Position numbers and translations under genes: made by a program. Under the pieces are notes generated by a model that saw only the letters and a list, made by a program, of their open reading frames with translations, made no database searches and had not been told where the DNA came from. Positions 1 through 7,343 of a stretch of DNA of 64,000 nucleotides are shown here, piece by piece. The DNA is from Gemmatimonadota bacterium (GTDB taxonomy: Bacteria; Gemmatimonadota; Gemmatimonadetes; Gemmatimonadales; GWC2-71-9). The stretch lies in contig QHUJ01000111.1 of the NCBI GenBank assembly GCA_003221895.1, positions 1 to 64,000 on the forward strand. Direction: 5' to 3'. The first letter of the stretch is position 1. Each line of letters starts with the position of its first letter.

Positions 1-459
1 GCGAGGAAGCTGAGGGGGTGGTCGTGGCGTCTCGCGGTGCTGGGCCAGCATCCGCTCGGCAAAATCGACGCGCTCGGCCAGATCATTGAACTGCTGGCGC
101 AGCGCGTCGAACTGCTCTTCCATCTCGTTGAGCCGCTGCTCGGCGCGGCCGGTCAGCTCCCGGCGGGACCAGGGCGATTCTTCGACGCCCCACTGTCGCA
201 GCGGGAGCTCAGCGGAGTCGCGGAATTCGCCGGCCAGGAGGAGCACAACATCGTACAGCCACCACATCCCGATGCCGCCCATCGTGAGGATCATGGCGAT
301 CGCGGTCTTGGGTTTGTCGACGTAAAAGCGATGCAGCCCGAAAAACCCGCCTACGACGCACAACCCCAGGGCGACGGCGCGGGAGCGCTTGGATACTTGC
401 GGCTCGGGGGAGGCGGGGAGGTCGTCCTCTTCATGGCGGTACGCATCGGGCAGCGTCAT
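1..459 (-). CDS. TM2 domain membrane protein (partial, runs off left edge)
   Basis: The frame is open for 153 codons from ATG at 459 to the window edge. After a charged N-terminus come two hydrophobic segments (about residues 28-43 and 52-75) with the TM2 signature GLHRFYVDKPKTAI between them, followed by a Glu/Gln/Arg-rich stretch (about 105-140) likely to form a coiled coil. TM2 proteins are small two-helix membrane proteins of unclear biochemical role. A GGAG lies just before the start. It is the last visible gene of a four-gene minus-strand operon and starts 10 bases after the epimerase stop. The C-terminus lies outside the window. Confidence 0.75.
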   Translation of the reverse strand, partial: MTLPDAYRHEEDDLPASPEPQVSKRSRAVALGLCVVGGFFGLHRFYVDKPKTAIAMILTMGGIGMWWLYDVVLLLAGEFRDSAELPLRQWGVEESPWSRRELTGRAEQRLNEMEEQFDALRQQFNDLAERVDFAERMLAQHRETPRPPPQLPR

Positions 460-469
460 GACTCCGATA

Positions 470-1381
470 CTATCGATCGCCTTCCGGCGCAGCAAGCAAG
501 TGACGCAACGCGGCCTCCAACGTGTCGTAACGAAATCGAAAACCAGACTCGAGCAGCCGCGATGGCAGGACCCGCTGGCCACTCTGCAACATCGCGGCGC
601 CGTCCGCGCCGAACGCCATGCGCAGCGCGAACGCTGGGACCGTTACAACGGCGGGACGACCCAGGACCTTGCCCAGAGTCTTCGCGAATTCGCGATTCGT
701 GACCGGCGTAGGCGCGGTGATGTTCACCGGCCCTGCGAGATCCGCCCTCGCAAGGACGTGCAGGATGGCATTGATCACGTCGTCGAGCGCGATCCAGCTG
801 AGATACTGGTTGCCGCTTCCCACCGGGCCGCCCAGCCCGACCCGAAATGCGGGAAGCATCTTCGCGAGCGCACCGGACTTCGGCGACAGGACAACACCGA
901 AGCGCAGGTTCGGCACTCGAATGCCTGCCTTGTTCGAAGATGCTGTCGCGGCCTCCCAGTCCCGGGCGACGTGGGCCAGGAAATCGCCTCCCGGCGTACT
1001 CCCTTCAGCGACGGCCTCCCCGCCCCGATCGCCGTAATAGCCGATCGCCGATGCAGCGAGCAGCACGCTGGGACGCCGTGTGAGGCCGGCAAGCGTGTCG
1101 CTGATAAGCCGTGTGCCGTTGACCCGGCTGTCTCTGATGCGCTGCTTCTTGGCCGGTGACCAGCGCCCGAACACGTTTTCACCAGCGAGGTGGATGACGA
1201 CGTCGGTGCCCTCGAGCCCGGCGCGGTCGATCTCGCCCGCTTCCGGATCCCAGGGAAGTGCGCGTTCGCCCGGCGCCACACGGCGCCGTACCAGTGGCAC
1301 CACATTGTGTCCCTGCCCCACCAGCCGCGGCACCAGCGCCGAGCCAATCAGGCCCGTCGAGCCGCTCACCACGATTTTCAT
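470..1381 (-). CDS. TIGR01777-type NAD(P)-dependent epimerase (SDR, YfcH-like)
   Basis: A 303-residue extended short-chain dehydrogenase/reductase. The Rossmann nucleotide motif GSTGLIG is at about residues 8-14, an HLAGEN motif lies near 65, and a GYYG segment near 114 carries the family tyrosine. The C-terminal part resembles the DUF1731 cap of the TIGR01777/YfcH family, whose substrate is generally unknown. Length is typical. The start ATG overlaps the RidA stop by four bases (ATGA), so the two are probably translationally coupled. The family call is firm; the substrate cannot be inferred. Confidence 0.88.
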   Translation of the reverse strand: MKIVVSGSTGLIGSALVPRLVGQGHNVVPLVRRRVAPGERALPWDPEAGEIDRAGLEGTDVVIHLAGENVFGRWSPAKKQRIRDSRVNGTRLISDTLAGLTRRPSVLLAASAIGYYGDRGGEAVAEGSTPGGDFLAHVARDWEAATASSNKAGIRVPNLRFGVVLSPKSGALAKMLPAFRVGLGGPVGSGNQYLSWIALDDVINAILHVLARADLAGPVNITAPTPVTNREFAKTLGKVLGRPAVVTVPAFALRMAFGADGAAMLQSGQRVLPSRLLESGFRFRYDTLEAALRHLLAAPEGDR

Positions 1382-1767
1382 TCGGGAAGAATCGCTTCGG
1401 CCTCGATTTCAACCAGCATGGTTGGATCGACCAGACCCGCCACCGCCACCAGCGTGGCCGCGGGCCGAATGTCGCCAAAGATCTCGCCGTGCGCGCGAGC
1501 GACGGCCTGCCAATGCGCGATGTCGGTGACGTACATGCGCGTTCTGACCACATCGGCAAAATGGGCGCCCGCCTGCTCGAGCGCCCGACCAATATTCCGC
1601 AAAGCCTGTACCGCCTGCGCGTAAGGATCGCCCGCCCCGATGACCTCGCCGGACGCGTCGGTCGCGGTCGTCCCAGACACATGCACGACCTGACCTACTC
1701 GAACCGCTCGCGAATAGCCGACAACGGGCTCCCAGGGAGCACCACTCGAGATGTTCTGCCGCTTCAT
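1378..1767 (-). CDS. RidA family enamine/imine deaminase
   Basis: A 129-residue protein of the RidA/YjgF/YER057c family. RidA proteins hydrolyse reactive enamine/imine intermediates released by PLP enzymes. Visible family features are the N-terminal [18 protein letters not shown] region, the [26 protein letters not shown] segment containing the conserved Arg, and the acidic C-terminal ILVE-like ending. It sits in the middle of a minus-strand operon with four-base ATGA overlaps on both sides, between a degenerate GGDEF protein and an epimerase. The RidA subgroup is not assigned. Confidence 0.9.
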   Translation of the reverse strand: MKRQNISSGAPWEPVVGYSRAVRVGQVVHVSGTTATDASGEVIGAGDPYAQAVQALRNIGRALEQAGAHFADVVRTRMYVTDIAHWQAVARAHGEIFGDIRPAATLVAVAGLVDPTMLVEIEAEAILPE

Positions 1768-2366
1768 CTCTCCTCGAAGCCGGGGGCCGACGGGAGCGGG
1801 GGGGCGACATTCCAGGTCACATGCGACGGCGCGCCTGTCGACTTGGCTTCGGCGATACGCTCATCGGTCGCACGAACGATGTCCTCTATCGCTCGCGGCG
1901 GGTTGAGGAACGTCACCCCACCAATACTCGGGGTGGCCATTTTGCCATCGTGTGTCCGCAGCTCGGCCATCCCGGCCCGCAGCTTTTCGAGGACGATCCG
2001 GGCGGACGCGGCCGTGGTCTCAGGCAGGAGCGCGATGAACTCGTCCCGCCCCAATCGCGCGACGACGTCGGTCGCGCGGAGGGCCGCGCGCAGAGCGGCC
2101 GCCGCCGACCGAACCAGGTCGTCCCCCACGCGCGAGCCGAGGTCCACCACGGCGACACTAAAGGGATGTTGGTAACGCCGGGCCCGCTCGATTTCGGCTC
2201 CCGCGGCTTCATGGAAGGCCCGTGCGTTTCGGACCCCGGTGAGATCGTCAATCCGGGCGAGGCGGCGCTCGCGCGCCAGGGAGCGCCGGAGCGCCATGAT
2301 GGCCCACGTAAGCGCCCCGATAGCAGCCAGGGCCAGCACAATGATCGGCACGCAATTCCGGAGCAT
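1764..2366 (-). CDS. Membrane-anchored degenerate GGDEF protein
   Basis: A 200-residue protein with one N-terminal transmembrane helix (about residues 6-26) and a GGDEF-like domain. It keeps [12 protein letters not shown] and the [12 protein letters not shown] core, but the signature is GRDEF rather than GGDEF. The loop after the metal-binding Asp is also shortened: [12 protein letters not shown] replaces the usual DxDxFKxxNDxxGHxxGD block, so the substrate-binding Asn and Asp are missing. From family knowledge such a domain is unlikely to make c-di-GMP and may be a GTP sensor or a scaffold. First gene of the operon leading to RidA, the epimerase and the TM2 protein. Confidence 0.8.
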   Translation of the reverse strand: MLRNCVPIIVLALAAIGALTWAIMALRRSLARERRLARIDDLTGVRNARAFHEAAGAEIERARRYQHPFSVAVVDLGSRVGDDLVRSAAAALRAALRATDVVARLGRDEFIALLPETTAASARIVLEKLRAGMAELRTHDGKMATPSIGGVTFLNPPRAIEDIVRATDERIAEAKSTGAPSHVTWNVAPPLPSAPGFEER

Positions 2367-2490
2367 TGGTCCCTAGTCCCTTAGCCCTGGTTTCGCTGGA
2401 AACCTACAAACGAGTACAGCTTGCGACAGGCCCCTACCGGGAGGCCGATTGCCGGTGCAATCTCCGGGTTCAATCACACGGAAGCGCCCT

Positions 2491-2982
2491 ATGAGCGAAA
2501 AACAGCAGTTCCAGAACGCGTGGGACAAGGAGTCTGCGACCACGCTCAAATTGTTGAAGGCGTTCCCTCAAGACAAAACCGATCTCAAGCCGCACCCGAC
2601 TTCGCGGAGCGCCAAAGATCTCGCTTGGACCTTCGTATTCGAGGGTGTCGCGGGCTCACAGGCCGTACAGGGCGAGATGAAACTTCCCGCGCCCAACATG
2701 CCCGCCATGCCGTCGACCTGGCAGGGGATGATCAGCGAGGTCGAAAAAGCTCTCAAAGTGATGAGCGACAAGGTCCGCAAGGTCGATGACGCTCAGCTGA
2801 ATACGACCGTGAAGTTCGTCACCGGTCCCAAACAGATGAGCGACCTGCGGCGGATGGACGTGCTGTGGTTCCTGCTGAACGACCAGATCCACCACCGCGG
2901 ACAGTTCTCAGTGTATCTGCGGATGGCCGGCGCAAAGGTGCCGTCTATCTATGGGCCTTCAGCCGACGAGAGGTGGAACTGA
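2491..2982 (+). CDS. DinB-fold (DfsB-like) protein
   Basis: The ATG at 2491 is preferred over one 14 codons upstream because a GGAAG lies about 6 bases before it; this gives 163 residues. The sequence fits the DinB/DfsB four-helix superfamily: an N-terminal helix (FQNAWDKE), a central region with SAKDLAWTFVFEG, and the late DQIHHRGQFSVYLRMAG helix whose histidines form part of the usual metal triad. Superfamily members include thiol-dependent S-transferases and uncharacterised stress proteins. A second, distinct DinB-fold gene lies at 4217-4786. Confidence 0.82.
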   Translation: MSEKQQFQNAWDKESATTLKLLKAFPQDKTDLKPHPTSRSAKDLAWTFVFEGVAGSQAVQGEMKLPAPNMPAMPSTWQGMISEVEKALKVMSDKVRKVDDAQLNTTVKFVTGPKQMSDLRRMDVLWFLLNDQIHHRGQFSVYLRMAGAKVPSIYGPSADERWN

Positions 2983-3029
2983 AGCACTTTAAGCGCAGAA
3001 AACGGATAGATACCGGCGGCACGGGTCAC

Positions 3030-3041
3030 TATGATCAGGGC
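3030..3041 (+). promoter_or_regulatory. Leaderless -10 element of the ada-like gene
   Basis: TATGAT (3030-3035) matches five of six bases of the consensus -10 and ends six bases before the GTG start at 3042. No Shine-Dalgarno sequence is visible. I see no convincing -35. The geometry predicts transcription starting at the start codon. Confidence 0.5.
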
Positions 3042-4118
3042 GTGACCAGTGCCGCTGCTGTTTTCGACCTTCCCACGATCAGCGCCGACGAGCGCTGGCG
3101 CGCGGTGCTGGCGCACGACCGGCGCTACGATGGCGCGTTCGTGTACGCGGTGCGCTCGACGGGCATCTATTGCCGCCCTTCGTGCGCCAGCCGCCGGCCA
3201 CGTCGCACCCAGGTGACCTTCTACGCGATCCCGGAAGTTGCCGAGCGCGCGGGGTACCGAGCGTGCCGCCGCTGTCACCCGGCCGACACCAACGGGGCCG
3301 ACCCGGCCGTAGCGCTGGTGCGTGAAGCATGCCGGGCACTCGATGCCGGCCGCACGCCGGCGATGGCTCCGGATCGTCTCGCGCGCGTGTTCAAGCGCAT
3401 CATCGGCATCACACCGAAGCAGTACGCCGCCGCACGCCGCGTCGCCCGGTTCAAACAGGAATTGAAACGGAGGAAGCACGTGAGTCCCGCACTGTACGAA
3501 GCCGGTTACAGCTCGTCGAGTCGAGTCTATGAGCACGCCCACGAGCAGCTGGGCATGACCCCGGCGACGTATGCGCGGGGCGGCGCCGGCCTGGGCATCG
3601 CCTACGTCACGGTGCCGACCTCCCTCGGGCGGCTGCTGGTTGCGGCCACCGAGCGCGGCGTGTGTCGTGTCGCGCTCGGCGACAGCGCCGCGCCGCTCGA
3701 GGCCGATCTGCTCGGCGAGTTTCCCACAGCGCGGGTGGTGCAGGACAAGAGCGGCAAGCTGCACGGCTGGGTCACGTCGATTCTCGCTTATTTAGACGGT
3801 CGCGAGCCGGATCTAGACCTGCCGCTCGATATTCGGGCGACGGCGTTTCAGCGGAGGGTGTGGCAGGAGCTCCAGCGCATCCCGTTCGGCAAGACGCGCT
3901 CCTACGCAGAGGTGGCGCGGCGAATCGGCAAACCGACAGCGACGCGAGCAGTCGCGCGGGCGTGCGCAACGAATCCCCTGGCGCTAGTGATCCCCTGTCA
4001 CCGCGTCGTGCGAGAGAATGGAGACCTGGGCGGCTACCGGTGGGGGCTCGATCGGAAGAAGGCCCTGCTGGAAAAGGAAGGAGACGCTCAGGTCTCCTTC
4101 CCACCCAAAGCCTCGTAA
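3042..4118 (+). CDS. ada: Ada-like regulator / O6-methylguanine-DNA methyltransferase
   Basis: A 358-residue Ada-type protein started at GTG 3042; the frame is open further upstream but loses homology there. In order: the Ada metal-binding domain (YCRPSC, then CRRCHP, giving the four-Cys zinc site whose first Cys accepts methyl from phosphotriesters), an AraC-type region (about residues 90-185), and the methyltransferase domain with the PCHRVV active-site Cys near 322. It would repair alkylated DNA and may activate transcription. The first helix-turn-helix lacks about ten residues compared with typical Ada proteins (TPAMAPDRLARVFKRI), so DNA binding may be changed. Confidence 0.9.
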   Translation: MTSAAAVFDLPTISADERWRAVLAHDRRYDGAFVYAVRSTGIYCRPSCASRRPRRTQVTFYAIPEVAERAGYRACRRCHPADTNGADPAVALVREACRALDAGRTPAMAPDRLARVFKRIIGITPKQYAAARRVARFKQELKRRKHVSPALYEAGYSSSSRVYEHAHEQLGMTPATYARGGAGLGIAYVTVPTSLGRLLVAATERGVCRVALGDSAAPLEADLLGEFPTARVVQDKSGKLHGWVTSILAYLDGREPDLDLPLDIRATAFQRRVWQELQRIPFGKTRSYAEVARRIGKPTATRAVARACATNPLALVIPCHRVVRENGDLGGYRWGLDRKKALLEKEGDAQVSFPPKAS

Positions 4119-4216
4119 ACCCGCCCGCGGTCGTACTGCGATCCAATCGTCTGCGCATCCTCTCGGATCGCGTCGCGCGGCCTCCCGGAGCCCGTAGATC
4201 ATTGGGGAGAGACCTG

Positions 4217-4786
4217 TCAAGCAGGCCGGGGAGCCCCGAATCCTGAGGCGTTCCGCACCTGTCGCGCCTGCCACAGGTGACGCCGATCGTGGGCCAGGAT
4301 GAACTCGAAGTACGCACCTAACGGCAAGCGTATCAGCCGGTTGACCGGAGAGATCGTCCTGATGCGCGGCAGGTCCAGGCCATCCGACTGGTGCACCCGC
4401 TCGGCCAGCTGATCCCGAACGCGCGCGAACTCCGGGACTACATCCGCGAGACGGTGGGTCGTGCCCGCGGATTTCTTGAGCGGCGTCTTCATCCGCCACT
4501 TGGGCGGCGGCTCCATCTGGCTGATCATCAACCGCGAAAACCAGCCGTAGCGAAACGGGCCCGCCGACATTTTCCCCGCGGCACGGCCGGCGGCGATCGC
4601 GCGATCGAACGCGGGCAGGACCAGCGTGTCCCCCACATTCAAATGGTTGAGGCACTGCGCGATCGACCACCGCCCTTCCCCGGGCTGCCAGTTGAATTGC
4701 GCATCGCTCAAGCCCGCCGCGATTGTCGCGCCTGCTTGCTTGGTGGCTTCGATTTGATCGAGCAGCGACTGCGTCGCGGCATTCAT
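4217..4786 (-). CDS. DinB superfamily protein
   Basis: A 189-residue DinB-fold protein. The ATG at 4786 is chosen because AAGGGGAG precedes it by about six bases; the upstream extension is Arg-rich and lacks family similarity. The typical GRWSIAQCLNHLN motif (about residues 37-49) and the terminal EFILAHDRRHLWQARQV helix provide the histidines of the expected metal site. This subgroup is often annotated as a DinB family or DUF664-like protein of unknown activity. It is convergent with the ada-like gene across about 100 bases in which I see no terminator. Confidence 0.85.
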   Translation of the reverse strand: MNAATQSLLDQIEATKQAGATIAAGLSDAQFNWQPGEGRWSIAQCLNHLNVGDTLVLPAFDRAIAAGRAAGKMSAGPFRYGWFSRLMISQMEPPPKWRMKTPLKKSAGTTHRLADVVPEFARVRDQLAERVHQSDGLDLPRIRTISPVNRLIRLPLGAYFEFILAHDRRHLWQARQVRNASGFGAPRPA

Positions 4787-4857
4787 AGCGTCTCCCCTTC
4801 GCTCGCCTTGCCGGGTCGCCCGCCGAGGGTCACGTTTTCGTGACACCCGGAGGCCCT

Positions 4858-6330
4858 ATGACCGCCCTTGCTGTCCCGCTGGTCCTGCTGTCGCTGCTCG
4901 CACAGACGCCCGCTCCGAAACCAGTCCCGCGCGAGCTGGTGGCGCGCGCAGTCACCGCGATGGGTGGTGAATCCGCGGTCCGCGGAATTCGCAACTACAC
5001 GATCACATTCTACTCCGTCACGTTCGGGCTCGGCCAGGAGGAAACACCACAGTCGCCGGCCCGCGCCACCGTCACCATCGGCACCCAGACGACCGACTTT
5101 GCCAACAGTCGCCAGCTCGCCGTCACCGAGGTACGCAACCCGGCGGGCGCTGTCAACAAGCAGCGGCGCATCACCGCCGCTCGAATCGGTATGCTGGAGA
5201 CGAACGGTGCCCAGGCCCCCGACGGCCCGGGTGCCGTCGCCAACGTGGAGCGACTCTGGCGTCGTTCTCTCGAGCGCCTGCTGATCGCCGCCCTCGACAA
5301 TCCCGCCACGCTGCGCGGCCTTCCCGTGCGTTCCTGGCGCGGGGAGGGCGTGGATGGCGTGCACTACGTGAACGGTCTTGATACGCTGGATGTGTACTTC
5401 GACCGCCGCTCCGGACTGCCCGTCCTCACGGAAGCGATCACCGACGACCCCATTCTCGGCGACCGGCGCACAGTCACCGCGTTCACGCGCTGGCAGGAGG
5501 CCGACGGGATTGTCTACGCCCGCCAGTTCGACATCGAGGTGAATGGTCGCCTGCAGACCAATACCGTCCTCACCGGTCTGACGGTGAATCGCGCCGTCGA
5601 TGATTCCCTGTTCGTCATCCCCGACAGCATCAAAGCGAAAGCCCAGCCGAGCGATCCCACGCCGCCGCCGATCGTGGTGAACCTCGTGCAGCTGGCGCCC
5701 AACGTGTGGCGCGCCGAAGGGGGAACGCATCATTCGCTGATCGTGGATCAGGGTACCCGGCTGGTCGTGGCCGAGGCGCCATTGAGTGCGCAACGCATGG
5801 AGGCGCTGTTCGACACGCTGCGGTCGCGATTCCCCGGTAAGCCGGTGGGTCTCGTGATCAATACCCATCATCACTGGGATCATGCCGGTGGGCTGAGAAC
5901 GGTGCTCGCGGCCGAAGTCCCGATCGTGACGCACGCCCGCAACGTCAGCTTCGTGCGCTCGATCGGAACGGCGCGCAAGACCGTACGCCCCGATGCGCTG
6001 TCAAAGTCCGGTCACCCGTCCCGGAGCACGATTACGACCGTCGAGGACAGCCTCGTCGTGGGCTCGGGGCCAACGCGCGTGGTCGCCTACCGGCTGCCTT
6101 CCGCGCACGCCGAGGGGTTGCTCGCGATCTATGTGCCGGAGTCGATGATCCTGTTCCAGAGCGACGTTGTGAATGCCGCCCCGAACCCGCCGGCCGCGGG
6201 CAGCGCCGAGCTGATCAAGTTCGTGAAGGCGCGCGGGATCGTGGTGGAGCGCGTGGCTGGTGGGCACGGTGTGGTGCTTCCGTGGGCGGACGTGGAGCGC
6301 GCCGCGACGCCTCCGGCGTCCGCGCCGTGA
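4858..6330 (+). CDS. Secreted metallo-beta-lactamase-fold hydrolase
   Basis: A 490-residue protein. ATG 4858 follows CCCGGAGGCC, a good ribosome-binding site, and opens a signal peptide (about residues 1-17). Residues 25-260 resemble an outer-membrane lipoprotein-like N-domain; the metallo-beta-lactamase domain follows with the HxHxDH zinc motif at H337, H339, D341 and H342 in THHHWDHAGG, then HAEGLLAIYVPE and a late GGHG. It probably hydrolyses an ester, amide or thioester in the periplasm; the substrate is unknown. It is a standalone gene read away from the DinB gene, with the two start codons about 70 bases apart. Confidence 0.85.
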   Translation: MTALAVPLVLLSLLAQTPAPKPVPRELVARAVTAMGGESAVRGIRNYTITFYSVTFGLGQEETPQSPARATVTIGTQTTDFANSRQLAVTEVRNPAGAVNKQRRITAARIGMLETNGAQAPDGPGAVANVERLWRRSLERLLIAALDNPATLRGLPVRSWRGEGVDGVHYVNGLDTLDVYFDRRSGLPVLTEAITDDPILGDRRTVTAFTRWQEADGIVYARQFDIEVNGRLQTNTVLTGLTVNRAVDDSLFVIPDSIKAKAQPSDPTPPPIVVNLVQLAPNVWRAEGGTHHSLIVDQGTRLVVAEAPLSAQRMEALFDTLRSRFPGKPVGLVINTHHHWDHAGGLRTVLAAEVPIVTHARNVSFVRSIGTARKTVRPDALSKSGHPSRSTITTVEDSLVVGSGPTRVVAYRLPSAHAEGLLAIYVPESMILFQSDVVNAAPNPPAAGSAELIKFVKARGIVVERVAGGHGVVLPWADVERAATPPASAP

Positions 6331-6436
6331 GGTAGGACGCGCGGCGAACGCTCCTCCCGCAGGGGACGTTTCACCGACACTCCCGCGGCTTTAGGCCGCT
6401 GCGTCGCGGATCACATCCGGCAGCCGTGCTCGCCAG

Positions 6437-6448
6437 TATTGTCGAGCG
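6437..6448 (+). promoter_or_regulatory. Leaderless -10 element of the substrate-binding-like gene
   Basis: TATTGT (6437-6442) ends six bases before ATG 6449. No Shine-Dalgarno sequence or clear -35 is seen. Confidence 0.4.
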
Positions 6449-6883
6449 ATGCTGCGACGGATTCGCTGGGCCCTCCTCACGCTCGCGCTTCTGCCGGCCG
6501 CCGCTGGAGCGCAGGAGGTTTCTTATACCCTCGTCGTGCACACGTCGAATCCGGTCAAGAGCCTTACGAGGGACCAGGTCTCGAGGATTTTCCTGCGCAA
6601 AGCCACTCTCTGGGGCAACAGCAAGCCGGTACTGCCGGTCGATCAGGCGCCCGATGCGGCGGTGCGACGCACGTTCACCAAGCGCATTCATCAGCGCACC
6701 ATCGCCTCCGTGCAGACGTGGTGGCAGCAGCAAACATTCGCCGGTATCGGCGTTGCCCCGCCGGAGCGCGGGTCCGATGTCGGCGTCCTGGACTACGTCC
6801 GGAAGTATCCGGGCGCGATCGGCTACGTGCGCGCCGGCGTGGCGCTCGGCGCGGGCGTAAAAGCGATCGACGTCACCCCGTAA
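6449..6883 (+). CDS. PstS-like small periplasmic substrate-binding protein
   Basis: A 144-residue protein with a cleavable signal peptide (MLRRIRWALLTLALLPAAAGA, cleavage near residue 21). The rest resembles the short PBP-like (PstS/PBP superfamily) domain: VHTSNPVKSLTRDQVSRIFLRK at the front, a central QAPDAAVRRTFTKRI, and YVRKYPGAIGYV near the end. Such single-lobe proteins are often annotated as phosphate ABC transporter substrate-binding proteins, but no transporter genes are nearby, so ligand and partner are unknown. The gene ends just upstream of the blaI promoter. Confidence 0.75.
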   Translation: MLRRIRWALLTLALLPAAAGAQEVSYTLVVHTSNPVKSLTRDQVSRIFLRKATLWGNSKPVLPVDQAPDAAVRRTFTKRIHQRTIASVQTWWQQQTFAGIGVAPPERGSDVGVLDYVRKYPGAIGYVRAGVALGAGVKAIDVTP

Positions 6884-6900
6884 TATCCAGGCGGTCGATG

Positions 6901-6944
6901 TACGAAGCGCTTCGTATTGACAGGTACGAAGCGCTTCGTATATT
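6901..6944 (+). promoter_or_regulatory. blaI promoter with two identical palindromic operators
   Basis: The perfect 16-bp palindrome TACGAAGCGCTTCGTA occurs twice, at 6901-6916 and 6925-6940, 24 bp centre to centre and with the same flanking bases (G before, T after). Interleaved with them is a strong promoter: -35 TTGACA (6917-6922), 16-bp spacer, -10 TATATT (6939-6944). The -10 ends six bases before ATG 6951, so the mRNA is probably leaderless. Operator 1 abuts the -35 and operator 2 covers the spacer and the first bases of the -10, as expected for autorepression by the BlaI-type protein. Confidence 0.85.
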
Positions 6945-6950
6945 GGCGCC

Positions 6951-7343
6951 ATGGCCAACCGCCCCGCGATTCGTCCCACCAACGCCGAGTTGGCGATTCT
7001 CGGCGTGCTCTGGAGCAACGGCGCCAGCACCGTGCGCGAAGTGCATGACGCGCTCAAGGAGGCCCGCGATGAGGCAGTCGGGTACACGACCATTCTCAAG
7101 CTGCTCCAGATCATGACGGAAAAGAAACTCGTCAAACGAGATACACGGGCGCGCACGCATGTCTACGCCGCCGCGGTTTCCGAGGCAACCACCCGCGGCC
7201 ATTTGCTGTCTGATCTGGTAGACCGGGCGTTCGGAGGGTCGTCCCTGGCGCTCGTGCTTCAGGCACTGTCCAGTGCTCGAGCCACTCCCGCCGAGCTCGA
7301 GCAGATCCGACGCCTACTCGATGAGAGGAAAGCACCTCGATGA
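6951..7343 (+). CDS. BlaI/MecI/CopY-family transcriptional repressor
   Basis: A 130-residue winged-helix repressor. The typical N-terminus (PTNAELAILGVLWSNGASTVREVHDAL) and recognition region (VGYTTILKLLQIMTEKKLVKRD) are followed by a dimerisation domain ending LEQIRRLLDERK. Family members bind operators as dimers and are inactivated by cleavage through a partner M56 metalloprotease. That partner is the next gene, overlapping by four bases. Two identical palindromes sit in the promoter, so autoregulation is very likely. No beta-lactamase gene is adjacent, so the inducer need not be a beta-lactam. Confidence 0.93.
   Translation: MANRPAIRPTNAELAILGVLWSNGASTVREVHDALKEARDEAVGYTTILKLLQIMTEKKLVKRDTRARTHVYAAAVSEATTRGHLLSDLVDRAFGGSSLALVLQALSSARATPAELEQIRRLLDERKAPR

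Noticed and set aside
4783-5934. A 383-codon minus-strand frame
   Set aside because: Antisense to the metallo-beta-lactamase-fold gene; rich in His/Gly/Arg and without family features.
6901-6940. Twin palindromes considered as CRISPR-like repeats
   Set aside because: Only two copies, 8 bp apart, and interlocked with a -35/-10 promoter; an operator pair explains them better.
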